From positions 1 to 43,543 of the forward strand of contig CAZCZU010000022.1 in NCBI GenBank assembly GCA_964503475.1: 43,543 nt of DNA. The letters run 5' to 3'. Both the position numbers and the translations under genes were made by a program. Shown one piece after another: positions 25,635 to 33,757 of this stretch. The notes below the pieces were generated by a model that did no database searches, was not told the DNA's origin, and was given only the letters and a program-made list of their open reading frames with translations. The stretch is from CAZCZU01 sp964503475 (GTDB lineage: Bacteria > Pseudomonadota > Zetaproteobacteria > Mariprofundales > Mariprofundaceae). Position 1 is the stretch's first letter. The number at the start of each line of letters is the position of its first letter.

Positions 25635-26030
25635 CTACTTCAGCTTCAGAATGACGTCGAGCTTCTCGGTGAAGTTCTGATAACGGAATGGCTTCTGCAG
25701 GATGTTGAGATCCTTGTCCGGGAAGCGATCCTTGAGATCGTCCGGGTAGCCGGTGACGAACATGACGCGCTCCAGCAAATCCGGGTTAACGTGCAGCAGG
25801 CTGTTGTAAATCTCATCGCCGGTCAGTTTCGGCAGGCGCACATCCAGCAGGATAATGGAGTACTGACCGCCGTTGGTGGTCAGCTCGAAGAGTCCCTGAA
25901 CGGGATCGCTCAAGGCCTTGACCTCGCCTTTCACACCCTTGTCATCCAGGTAGCGGCGCAGAAAGGCGGCCAGAATACTTTGTACGGTATCTTCGTCGTC
26001 GACGACCAGAACCTTGACGATATCACTCAT
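25635..26030 (-). CDS. CheY-like single-domain response regulator
   Basis: 131 residues: one receiver domain with no output domain. Acidic pair VVDDED, phospho-acceptor Asp in ILLDVRLPKLTG, Thr in MFVTGYPDD and Lys in ILQKPFR are all in place, so it should be phosphorylated. The start at 26030 overlaps the stop of the cysteine-cluster protein by 8 nt, so the two are made together. No kinase is encoded nearby; the ending EKLDVILKLK is short. Confidence 0.88.
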   Translation of the reverse strand: MSDIVKVLVVDDEDTVQSILAAFLRRYLDDKGVKGEVKALSDPVQGLFELTTNGGQYSIILLDVRLPKLTGDEIYNSLLHVNPDLLERVMFVTGYPDDLKDRFPDKDLNILQKPFRYQNFTEKLDVILKLK

Positions 26031-26772
26031 TGTCGGTCTTTTCCCCCTCGTGCGAAGGCTGCGTGGCAAATGCGGCCATGATCTTTTCTATATTCTGCAA
26101 CATGTCATGGCAAGCCTCGGCTAGCCGGTAGTTGTTGCCCGCGACAGCTTCCAGGCGCTTATTCTGCAACTCAATGGTGCGTTTCTGCAAGGTGGGAATG
26201 AAATGCACATTGGTCAGGAAGAAGGGGCAGAGCAGGCAACCATCGAGAATGTAACAGGGTTTGCCCTTGTTGCAGAATCCCTGTTTCTGCACCTGCAGGT
26301 TGCCACTGTCCAGAATGGCTTCCAGGTCGACGGCGCTTTCGTCCGGCGTGCTGACGCTTTCACCGTCGATATTGATCAGCGGTGCGTTCCGAATCTGTTC
26401 GCTGCGACGGGTCAGTCCGACCAGGCGCCAGTTGCCTTCATCGGTCTGGCGGATGCCCGGCCATTGCCACAGAAACAGCTCGACAACATAGCGGGTACTC
26501 TCATCCGGCCCGCTTCTGTTCAGCCAGTCGGCCACCAGTTTGGAGGCGTGGCCGGCCGGTGTCTGTTCGGAGGCCAGGAAATCCATCTGGTGGCTGGCAT
26601 GCAGGCGCAGGACCGGAATATCGTTTTTCGAGCGCGGTGAATCGGTGGTCAGCGAGACGGAGACCTGCTCCATGTCGCCGCCGCCAAAGGGGATGTCGCA
26701 AGGGTATTCACCGAGGAAAATCTCGGTGTGGGAGAATGGTCCGGAGATGTCGAACAGGTCCCTTTCTGGCAT
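26023..26772 (-). CDS. Unknown protein with C-terminal cysteine cluster like Tn554-type integrases
   Basis: 249 residues, not recognised as a whole. Residues 1-150 show no motif I know. From about residue 168 the pattern GFC-x5-C-x6-C-x2-C (GFCNKGKPC, GCLLCPFF) is followed by HFIPTLQKRTIELQNKRLEA and a helix ending NIEKIMA. This resembles the cysteine-containing C-terminal tail of Tn554/TnpB-like tyrosine recombinases, but the R-H-R-Y catalytic domain is absent. It may be a Zn-binding module used here for another role. GAGGTGA precedes the ATG. It is coupled to a receiver protein by an 8-nt overlap, which suggests a signalling function. Confidence 0.65.
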   Translation of the reverse strand: MPERDLFDISGPFSHTEIFLGEYPCDIPFGGGDMEQVSVSLTTDSPRSKNDIPVLRLHASHQMDFLASEQTPAGHASKLVADWLNRSGPDESTRYVVELFLWQWPGIRQTDEGNWRLVGLTRRSEQIRNAPLINIDGESVSTPDESAVDLEAILDSGNLQVQKQGFCNKGKPCYILDGCLLCPFFLTNVHFIPTLQKRTIELQNKRLEAVAGNNYRLAEACHDMLQNIEKIMAAFATQPSHEGEKTDNE

Positions 26773-26862
26773 CGCTTCAACTCACCTCTGAGGTTGTCCG
26801 TGCGCAAATGCTGCCGGACTCCGATGAGCATAGCAGAAATCGGCTTTGAAAAAAGTGGGCAA

Positions 26863-27672
26863 TCATTGCTCTTTCAGCAGTGCCGCCGGATTGATACGGG
26901 CGTTGTGGAAGCGGATGCCCCAGTGCAGGTGAGGCCCGGTGCTGCGCCCGGTCATGCCCACCACGCCGATGCGTTCGCCCGCCTTGATCCATTCGCCCTG
27001 CTTCACATCAAGATGGGCCATATGGCAATAGATGGTAACAAGGCCGTCGCCGTGCCCGATGACCACCGTATTGCCGTTCAGGTACATCGCCGAGGCCAGC
27101 ACAACCTTGCCGGCCAGCGGCGCGGTGATCGGCGTGCCTTCGGGGGCTGCAATATCGAGGCCGGAGTGCGGCGAGCGCGGTTCGCCATTGACATAGCGCT
27201 GGGCGCCGAAGGGGGTGGAGATGATGCCCGCCACCGGCATGGCATGCATGACGATATCGGGTGTCGCGTCCACATGGGCCCGATAGCTCTGTTTCAGCGC
27301 CTGCTGGTCGTGGCGGATGCGTTTCAGGGTCGGGGCGTCGAAGACGGCCATTTTGCGTTTGACCTGGATGCGTGAAATGCGGAACTCGCCTTTCGTGACC
27401 TGCAGGGAAACACTCTCTTTGCCGCCATCGTAATGCCAGCGGCAGCGGTAGGTGCCCGGACGCGTTTTCAGGTCGATGCCGACCCAGCCGCGCAGGCTGC
27501 CATCGCTCATGCGACGTACCGGCCACTGCCGGTCCAGGCAGCGGAGTGTGGCATGGCTGGCCGCAGCGTGGTCGAGCGTGGCCACACCCCCCTGTACGAC
27601 CTGGTATTCCTTCGCCTGAGCCGGCAGGGCAGCCAGCATGAGCAGCAGGGGAACCGAAAGCCATCGCATCAT
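26863..27672 (-). CDS. M23-family (LytM) metallopeptidase
   Basis: 269 residues, exported (MMRWLSVPLLLMLAALPAQA signal peptide). The first 130 residues are beta-rich. The LytM domain contains HSGLDIAAPEGTPI (Zn ligands H and D), VVIGHGDGLVTIYCHMAHL and GRSTGPHLHWGI (HxH). It should cleave peptidoglycan cross-links or act as an endopeptidase regulator. The zinc ligands look intact. The ATG at 27672 overlaps the xseA stop as ATGA and has AGGAG 7 nt upstream. Confidence 0.92.
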   Translation of the reverse strand: MMRWLSVPLLLMLAALPAQAKEYQVVQGGVATLDHAAASHATLRCLDRQWPVRRMSDGSLRGWVGIDLKTRPGTYRCRWHYDGGKESVSLQVTKGEFRISRIQVKRKMAVFDAPTLKRIRHDQQALKQSYRAHVDATPDIVMHAMPVAGIISTPFGAQRYVNGEPRSPHSGLDIAAPEGTPITAPLAGKVVLASAMYLNGNTVVIGHGDGLVTIYCHMAHLDVKQGEWIKAGERIGVVGMTGRSTGPHLHWGIRFHNARINPAALLKEQ

Positions 27673-29222
27673 GATTGTTCTCCTGTCTCGATTCGTTTGA
27701 TCTCGGTGTCGGCATGACCGTCGTGGAAACGGATATCCAGCCGTTGCCCTGCGCGAAGACCACGGACCGAGGTGATGATGTTGCCCTGCGCATCGCGTGC
27801 CAGCGTATAGCCGCGCTCCAGCACCTGTTCGGGGCTCAGGCCCTGCAGGCGTGCACGCAGCTGTTGCCACTGGCTGCGATGGCGCTCCAGTTGCTGCATC
27901 GAGGCATTGAGCAGCCGGCTTTGTGTGGATGCCTGCGACTGGCGTTGTACGGGTATCAGGCGTTCGCCCGTGCTGTGCAGGCGTTGCGTGAGCGGCTGCA
28001 TGATGCGCAGGCGGCCGCTCAGCTGTCGCGGCAGGGCGGCATGCAGTCGCTGGTTGACGGCGGTGGTGCGTTGGTGGCGTCCGCTGGTCAGGCGATGCGA
28101 GCTATCCTCCAGGCGGCGGATAAGGCGGCCGACCTGCTGGTGGCGCTGACGCAGCTGGTAGCCGGGCTCCTGCTGCGTAAGGCGGCGCTGCAAGGCTTGC
28201 CAGCCCTGGTGCTGCCGTTGCAGTTGCCGGCGTAAGCCCTCGCCAAGGTGCTGGCCGCTCCGCTCCAGATGCAGATGGCGGTTGTCCTGCAGGCGCTGCC
28301 AGCGATGCTGCAGGGCCTGCACCTGTGTGGTCACCTTGCGCTGTTCATGCTGCATGCGCTCGCGCATCAATCCCTGCAGCAGCGGCAGGCGCGGCAGGTG
28401 ACGGCGAAGCTCCTCGCGCGACGGGGCCGCCATCTCGGCGGCATTGGACGGGGTGGCCGCCCTGGCATCGGCGGCGAAGTCGGCCAGGGTCACGTCGATC
28501 TCGTGCCCGATGCCGGTGATGACGGGAACAGGGCATTCGACGATCGCCTTGACCACCGCCTCATCGTTAAACCCCCACAAATCCTCGATGCTGCCGCCAC
28601 CGCGTACGACGAGAATGATCTCGGGTGCCTTCTCCATGGCGGCCAGGCGCTTGATGGCCGCGGCAATGGTGGCCGGAGCCTCGGCTCCCTGCACGAGGCA
28701 GGGGGAGAGGGTCAGGGTGAGCCAGCCGGGACGGGTGGCCAGCACCTTTTTGACATCCTCGAATGCGGCGGCGGTGGGCGAGGTGACGATGCCGATGTGC
28801 TGAGGCAGTTTCGGAATCGCCTGTTTGCGGGCCGGCTCAAACCAGCCGCGTTCGGCAAAAAGCAGTTTCCGCTGCTCGAATTCGGCCGCCAGGCGTCCCG
28901 CACCGCTCTCCTCGATGCGGGTGACGATCAGCTGGTAGGTGCCGCGCGGCTCATAGACGCCGACATGGCCGCTGAAGATGTATTCGCCGCCCTCTTCAGG
29001 CTGTGTCTTCAGGCGGGCCGCGGTGGAGCGCCAGACCACGGCCGAGATGGCGGCATGGCGATCCTTGATGGTGAAGTAGAGATGGCCCGAGGCGGGGCGG
29101 GTCAGGCGCGATACCTCGCCGGTCACTTCGGTATGGGCGAACGCCTGTTCCAGCCGTTGCTTGATGCGGGCGGTCAGTTCGGTGACGGTGAGCGGGGTGG
29201 TGGACTCGGTGCGTTCGGGCAT
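27669..29222 (-). CDS. xseA: Exodeoxyribonuclease VII large subunit XseA
   Basis: 517 residues. XseA with XseB degrades single-stranded DNA. The N-terminal OB-fold is LTVTELTARIKQRLEQAF...VTGEVSRLTRPASGHLYFTIKD. The core has GIVTSPTAAAFEDV, LVRGGGSIEDLWGFNDE (as VVRGGG), PVITGIGHEID, and DARAATPSNAAE. It is about 60 residues longer than typical XseA, because of an extended Gln/Arg/Leu-rich coiled-coil C-terminal region. No xseB is next to it. The ATG at 29222 lacks a clear ribosome-binding site. Confidence 0.93.
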   Translation of the reverse strand: MPERTESTTPLTVTELTARIKQRLEQAFAHTEVTGEVSRLTRPASGHLYFTIKDRHAAISAVVWRSTAARLKTQPEEGGEYIFSGHVGVYEPRGTYQLIVTRIEESGAGRLAAEFEQRKLLFAERGWFEPARKQAIPKLPQHIGIVTSPTAAAFEDVKKVLATRPGWLTLTLSPCLVQGAEAPATIAAAIKRLAAMEKAPEIILVVRGGGSIEDLWGFNDEAVVKAIVECPVPVITGIGHEIDVTLADFAADARAATPSNAAEMAAPSREELRRHLPRLPLLQGLMRERMQHEQRKVTTQVQALQHRWQRLQDNRHLHLERSGQHLGEGLRRQLQRQHQGWQALQRRLTQQEPGYQLRQRHQQVGRLIRRLEDSSHRLTSGRHQRTTAVNQRLHAALPRQLSGRLRIMQPLTQRLHSTGERLIPVQRQSQASTQSRLLNASMQQLERHRSQWQQLRARLQGLSPEQVLERGYTLARDAQGNIITSVRGLRAGQRLDIRFHDGHADTEIKRIETGEQS

Positions 29223-29254
29223 GGGGCTTATGACAACGGCAGGTCTGCCCGCGG

Positions 29255-30988
29255 TCAAGTGCCCGGCCCTGTTCGGGAGCCGATGTAGCGCTGGCGCTTC
29301 CTGGGCGTGATCCGCTCGATATCGACCAGGATGAAGGCATCGAGGCAATCACCGAAGGCGGGGTCGATACTGAAGCCGAGAAACTGTACGCCGCCCGTCT
29401 CGCACAGCTCACTGTACTGCTTGAGCAGTGTCGGAACCGTGCAGCCATACTGGGCGAGATTGCCTTTCAGGGTGGCGAAATCGGCTTCGTAATCATCTCC
29501 CGTAAACATCCCGTGACAGCGTTCGAGGCTCTCGGGACTCAGGGTGTAGGGATCATGCGGGCGTACCAGTCCGGCCGGAGCGGGAAAATAGTGACCGTAG
29601 AACCAGACCAGCAGGTCGCGCGCCGCCTGCGGGTAGCGATTGCTGATGCTGACCGGGCCGAACATGTAGCGGGTGTCGGGATACTGCTTCAGATAGGCTC
29701 CCAGCCCCTGCCACAGATAATCCAGCGCCCGGCTGCCCCAGTACTGGGACTGTACGAAACTGCGCCCCAGCTCCAGCGCATTTTCCAGATAGGGTGCGAA
29801 GGCTTCGCTGAAGGGGAAGAGGCTGTGCGAGTAGAAGCCCTCGACACCATGCGCGGCCATGATGGCGTTGCTCTCGCCCAGCCGGTAGGCGCCGACCAGC
29901 TCCAGTGCCTCATGATCCCACAGCACCAGATGGCGGTAGCGGGTGTCGTAGACGTCGAGATCGCGCCTGCATCCGGTGCCTTCGCCCACCTGACGGAAGG
30001 TGACTTCGCGCAGGCGCCCGATCTCCTTGATCAGCGGCGAGTCGGGGTGGTAATCGGCCAGATGGATATCCTTGTTGTCGCGCGTACTGCCCAGATGCAG
30101 CGCATCGGACAGGGCCGCTTTCACGCTGCGGCGCGGCTGCGGGTGGGCAATCGCTTTCTCGGTGGCGAACAGCCCCTTTCTGCCCTGGCCGATGCGGTAG
30201 AGGTGACGCCTGAACAGGCGCACCTGCTCCTTGTCGCGCAGCTGCGGCATGTCGACGGCCGCGGCCGGGATCAGCTCGCCGATGCGCATCTGCAGGGTGT
30301 TGCCCTGCTGGTGGAACATCTCGCGCACCAGCATCAGCGAAGCGAGCGATTTGTGCAGCATGGAGAGCGAGTAGAAGAGGGCCGAATTGCGGGCCTGGAT
30401 ATGCACCGGGAGGATCGGGCTGCCGGTACGCCTGGCGAAGCGCAGGAAGCTGCGATGCCACTTGCCGTCGCGCACCCCGTTCGGGCGCAGGCGCGATACC
30501 TCGCCGGCCGGGAAGATGATGACTGCCTGGCCGGCCTGCAGCGTGGCCTCGATGCGGCGAATCCGGTCGCGGCCGGTTTTGCCGCCCATGTTGTCGACCG
30601 GCAGCATCAGGCGTTTCAGCGGCTCAAGCTGGGTGAGCAGGCCGTTGGCGACGATGCGGATATCCTGACGCACCTCGCTGACCATCAACAGCAGGGCCAG
30701 TGCATCGAGTGCTCCCAGCGGATGATTGGCGATGATCACCACCGGGCCTGTGGCGGGGATATTCTCCCTGTCGGTGTTGGCGACGCTGTAGGAGAGGTTG
30801 AAGTGCTCCAGCACCTTTTCGGCGAACTGGAAGCCTTCGATGCCGGGATGGGAGGCCAGAAAGCGGTTGATATCGCTTTCGCACAGCAGACGGCCGATCA
30901 GCTCCATCGACCCCTTGCGCAGCGGCTGTGGCGTGCGTTCGACCAGGGCGGGGTAGTGGCGCGGCAGCGCCTCCTCGATGCTGATCAT
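29255..30988 (-). CDS. olsF: OlsF-like bifunctional acyltransferase (ornithine lipid synthesis)
   Basis: 577 residues with two domains. The N-terminal half is a PlsC-type lysophospholipid acyltransferase: NHPLGALDALALL carries the NHxxxxD motif and FPAGEVSR the second glycine motif. The C-terminal half, from about residue 310 (LIKEIGRLREVTFRQVGEGTG), resembles OlsB/GNAT ornithine N-acyltransferases. This fusion is the OlsF architecture, which makes the phosphorus-free ornithine lipid in one protein. Its ATG overlaps the stop of the receiver-like gene by 4 nt. That gene has a PhoB-type triple box, so this lipid enzyme is probably induced by phosphate starvation. The symbol is by domain order, not by test. 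Confidence 0.75.
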   Translation of the reverse strand: MISIEEALPRHYPALVERTPQPLRKGSMELIGRLLCESDINRFLASHPGIEGFQFAEKVLEHFNLSYSVANTDRENIPATGPVVIIANHPLGALDALALLLMVSEVRQDIRIVANGLLTQLEPLKRLMLPVDNMGGKTGRDRIRRIEATLQAGQAVIIFPAGEVSRLRPNGVRDGKWHRSFLRFARRTGSPILPVHIQARNSALFYSLSMLHKSLASLMLVREMFHQQGNTLQMRIGELIPAAAVDMPQLRDKEQVRLFRRHLYRIGQGRKGLFATEKAIAHPQPRRSVKAALSDALHLGSTRDNKDIHLADYHPDSPLIKEIGRLREVTFRQVGEGTGCRRDLDVYDTRYRHLVLWDHEALELVGAYRLGESNAIMAAHGVEGFYSHSLFPFSEAFAPYLENALELGRSFVQSQYWGSRALDYLWQGLGAYLKQYPDTRYMFGPVSISNRYPQAARDLLVWFYGHYFPAPAGLVRPHDPYTLSPESLERCHGMFTGDDYEADFATLKGNLAQYGCTVPTLLKQYSELCETGGVQFLGFSIDPAFGDCLDAFILVDIERITPRKRQRYIGSRTGPGT

Positions 30989-31428
30989 ACGCTTACCCGG
31001 TGGCCGGCACGGACAGGTGCGCCCGAGAGGGGATGGGGCACCTGCCGTACCGGCACGCTTTGGCGTGCCATGCCGCGCAGGGAGTCGACAGCCACACCGT
31101 GCGGTTGCAGGTAGAAGTAACCGTCAATACCCAGGGCGCGGGCCATGCGCATGCCCTGACTGTTGCCGCCGTTGCAGATGGCGACGATACGCATGCCGGG
31201 ATGTGCGTGCCGGAACCCGGCCAGCAGGCGGGCGCCGGGCAGGCCGGGGCAGTCGATGTCGATCACCAGCAGCGCCGGCTGCATGGTGTCGATCAACTGC
31301 CGGGCTGTTGCCTCGTCGTATTCGATGCTCATCTGCCATCCCTGCCGTTCGAGCAGCGTGGCCGTCTGATGGGCGGCGATAATGCGAGATGAAAGGATCA
31401 GGCCGTGCCGGCAATCATGGCTGTTCAT
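30985..31428 (-). CDS. Receiver-like (pseudo-receiver) protein
   Basis: 147 residues resembling a response-regulator receiver domain. The phospho-acceptor position is present (LLVIDIDCPGLPGARLL), and RIVAICNGG and GYFYLQPHG mark later strands. The conserved Lys (usually KP) is replaced by Gln in LQP, and the switch Thr/Ser is not obvious, so phosphorylation output may be altered. The basic tail ends PVRAGHRVSV; no output domain is seen. It is the first gene of a pair with olsF (ATGA overlap) and lies behind PhoB-type boxes. Confidence 0.65.
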   Translation of the reverse strand: MNSHDCRHGLILSSRIIAAHQTATLLERQGWQMSIEYDEATARQLIDTMQPALLVIDIDCPGLPGARLLAGFRHAHPGMRIVAICNGGNSQGMRMARALGIDGYFYLQPHGVAVDSLRGMARQSVPVRQVPHPLSGAPVRAGHRVSV

Positions 31429-31465
31429 GCAGAACCCCCGTCGATGCGTTAGACTTGTGCATTGG

Positions 31466-31509
31466 ATTGTCGATGCGGATGTGACAGGCCGATGTCAGGG
31501 GGATGACAG
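31466..31509 (-). promoter_or_regulatory. PhoB-box-like triple repeat before the receiver-olsF operon
   Basis: Minus-strand units CTGTCAT (31509), CTGACAT (31498) and CTGTCAC (31487) recur at 11-nt period; the first and third match the PhoB half-site consensus. Nine nt further is GACAAT (31471-31466), a four-of-six -10. The orientation points to the gene starting at 31428. Confidence 0.65.
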
Positions 31510-31530
31510 CCGTGTGATCGCTGGCTTCGT

Positions 31531-31548
31531 ATGACACGGACGTGACAT
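31531..31548 (-). promoter_or_regulatory. Second PhoB-box-like pair, next to ppk
   Basis: ATGTCAC-N4-GTGTCAT on the minus strand, 11-nt period. It lies 14 nt before the ATG at 31563 of ppk and overlaps the earliest possible GTG start. Its orientation is toward the olsF operon, not ppk, so whether it serves ppk is open. Confidence 0.5.
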
Positions 31549-31562
31549 CAAGCGGCTGCACC

Positions 31563-31880
31563 ATGCCGCGCATGCAATCCCATGAACTCCAATCCGGAGG
31601 CGGCGAATCCTTGCCCAAACACGACCTGAACAGTCCCGATCTCTATCTCAACCGCGACCTGTCGCTCCTGCAGTTTCACCGCAGGGTCTACGAACTGGCA
31701 TCCGATCGCTCGCTGCCGCTTTTGGAGCGGCTCCGCTTTCTCTGTATCAGCTGCACCAATCTCGACGAATTTTTCGAGGTGCGGGTGGCGGCACTGAAAC
31801 ATCAGCTGACATTGGGTGTCAGTCGCTTGGGGGCCGACCAGATGCGTCCGGCCGAAGTGCTGCAGCAGGCGCGCCAGTAG
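31563..31880 (+). pseudogene. ppk1: ppk1 5' part, ended by an in-frame TAG
   Basis: 105 codons holding the PPK1 N-terminal domain: SPDLYLNRDLSLLQFHRRVYELASD and RLRFLCISCTNLDEFFEVRVA are typical. The frame ends at TAG 31878-31880 after LQQARQ, in the middle of the helical N-domain, and continues in the same frame as the rest of PPK1. The start is uncertain: ATG at 31563, or TTG at 31611 with GGAGG 10 nt upstream, which would give the usual opening LPKHDLNSPDLYLNR. Confidence 0.7.
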
Positions 31881-33689
31881 GTGGGGGCACTGGTCGATGA
31901 GCAGTACGCCTATTTCAACGATGATCTGTTGCCGGAGCTGGAGGCGGAGGGGATCGTTTTCCTGCCGCGCCACACCTGGAGCGACGAGCAGGCGGCCTGG
32001 ATCAAGGACTACTTCTACAACGAGCTGATGCCGCTGCTGACGCCGATCAGCCTCGATCCGGCCCATCCCTTCCCCAAAATCCTGAACAAGATTCTCACCT
32101 TCGTGGTGGCGCTGGAAGGCAAGGATGCCTTCGGCCGCGATCTCAATTACGGCATCGTACATGCGCCGCGCTCACTGCCGCGTGTCATTTGCCTGCCGGA
32201 GGCGTGTGCGCCGGCCGAGCACAGTTTTGTGTTCCTCTCCTCGATCATCCACGCCCATATTCATGAGCTTTTTCCCGGCATGCGGGTCACCGCCTGCCAC
32301 CAGTTCCGCATCACCCGCAACAGCGAGCTCTACCTCGAAGAGGAGGAGGTCGAGGATCTGAAGCGGGCCGTGGCCGGCGAACTGCTGGAGCGGCGTTATG
32401 GCGAGACGGTGCGCCTGGAGGTCTCCACCAAGTGCCCGCCGGAGCTCTCCGATTTTCTGCTGCACCAGTTCGGCCTCTCCGAGCAGGATCTCTACCGGGT
32501 CGACGGGCCGGTCAACCTGCACCGGCTGGCTTCCGTCTGCGATGCGGTTGAACGGCCGGATCTGAAGTTCCCCGACTTCACGCCGGGGCTGCCGCGTGCC
32601 ATGCGCGGCGAGGCGATCGACATTTTCGAGGTGCTGCGCCAGCAGGATGTGCTGCTTTACCACCCCTACCAGTCGTTTGCGCCGGTCGTCGAGCTTCTGC
32701 GCCGGGCGGCGGAGGACCCTTCCGTCATGGCCGTGAAGCAGACGCTCTACCGGGTGGTGCCCGGTTCGCCGATCGTCGATGCCCTGGTGCGTGCCGCCCG
32801 GGCCGGCAAGGAGGTGACGGCGGTGATCGAGCTGCGTGCCCGCTTCAACGAGGAGGACAATATCGGCCTTGCCGAGCGGCTGCAGGATGCCGGTGTGCAG
32901 GTGGTTTACGGTGTTGTCGGCTTCAAGACGCACGGCAAGATGCTGCTGGTGGTGCGCAAGGAGGGGAGTCGCCTGCGCCGTTACGTGCACCTGGGTACCG
33001 GTAACTACCATACCCTGACCACGCGTCTGTACACCGATTTCGGCCTGCTCAGTGCCGATCCGACGCTGGGCGAGGATGTACATCGCCTGTTCATGCAGCT
33101 GACCGGTATGGGCAAGGCATCGCGCATGCACAAGGTGTTGCAGTCGCCCTTCAGTCTGCATCGCGGCATGCTGGAGCGCATCGCCCTGGAGGCGGAGAAT
33201 GCCCGCCAGGGCGGCAAGGGGCGGATTATCGCCAAGATGAACGGCCTGGAGGATCCGGAGATTATCCGGGCCCTGTACGAGGCATCGCAGGCGGGCGTGA
33301 AGATCGATCTGATGGTGCGCGGTATCTGCTGTCTGCGGCCCGGTATCCCCGGCGTGTCGGAGAACATCAAGGTGCGCTCGATTCTCGGTCGTTTTCTGGA
33401 GCACACCCGCATCTTCTACTTCTACAACGGCGGTGATGAGGAGCTCTTCTGCTCCAGTGCCGACTGGCTGATCCGCAATCTGCATCGCCGGGTCGAGACC
33501 TGTTTCCCGATCGAGGAGAAAAAGCTGATGCGGCAGGTGCTGCGCAAGGGGCTGCGTATTCCGCTGGCCGACAGTCGATTCGCCTGGAAGCTGCATCGCG
33601 ACGGCAGCTACAAGCGGATTGCAGCGCGCGGCCGGCAGGAGCCGGTCAGCTCGCAGGATCGGCTGCTGGCGGAGTATGGTCGGGAGTGA
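31881..33689 (+). CDS. ppk1: Polyphosphate kinase PPK1, main part after the TAG
   Basis: 602 residues that continue PPK1 in frame, beginning GTG right after the TAG (VGALVDEQYAYFNDDLLPEL). PPK1 makes polyphosphate from ATP. The phosphorylated-His region HLGTGNYHTLTTRLYTDFG, the second His region THGKMLLVVRKE, and LEHTRIFYFYNGGDEELFCSSADW are intact. Joined to the 5' part the total is about 700 residues, the usual PPK1 size. The GTG could allow reinitiation and give a protein lacking about 100 N-terminal residues. Other options are read-through by an amber suppressor, a recent nonsense mutation or a base error. Confidence 0.8.
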   Translation: MGALVDEQYAYFNDDLLPELEAEGIVFLPRHTWSDEQAAWIKDYFYNELMPLLTPISLDPAHPFPKILNKILTFVVALEGKDAFGRDLNYGIVHAPRSLPRVICLPEACAPAEHSFVFLSSIIHAHIHELFPGMRVTACHQFRITRNSELYLEEEEVEDLKRAVAGELLERRYGETVRLEVSTKCPPELSDFLLHQFGLSEQDLYRVDGPVNLHRLASVCDAVERPDLKFPDFTPGLPRAMRGEAIDIFEVLRQQDVLLYHPYQSFAPVVELLRRAAEDPSVMAVKQTLYRVVPGSPIVDALVRAARAGKEVTAVIELRARFNEEDNIGLAERLQDAGVQVVYGVVGFKTHGKMLLVVRKEGSRLRRYVHLGTGNYHTLTTRLYTDFGLLSADPTLGEDVHRLFMQLTGMGKASRMHKVLQSPFSLHRGMLERIALEAENARQGGKGRIIAKMNGLEDPEIIRALYEASQAGVKIDLMVRGICCLRPGIPGVSENIKVRSILGRFLEHTRIFYFYNGGDEELFCSSADWLIRNLHRRVETCFPIEEKKLMRQVLRKGLRIPLADSRFAWKLHRDGSYKRIAARGRQEPVSSQDRLLAEYGRE

Positions 33690-33710
33690 ACCATAACGGC
33701 TGAGGCATTA

Positions 33711-33739
33711 AAAAAGGGAGCGCAATGCGCTCCCTTTTT
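33711..33739. terminator. Bidirectional intrinsic terminator between ppk1 and pstB
   Basis: AAAAA-GGGAGCGC-AAT-GCGCTCCC-TTTTT is an 8-bp perfect GC stem with A and T runs on both sides. It can end ppk1 (plus) and pstB (minus), whose stops are on each side. Confidence 0.92.
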
Positions 33740-33757
33740 GATGGCGGGATTATCGGA

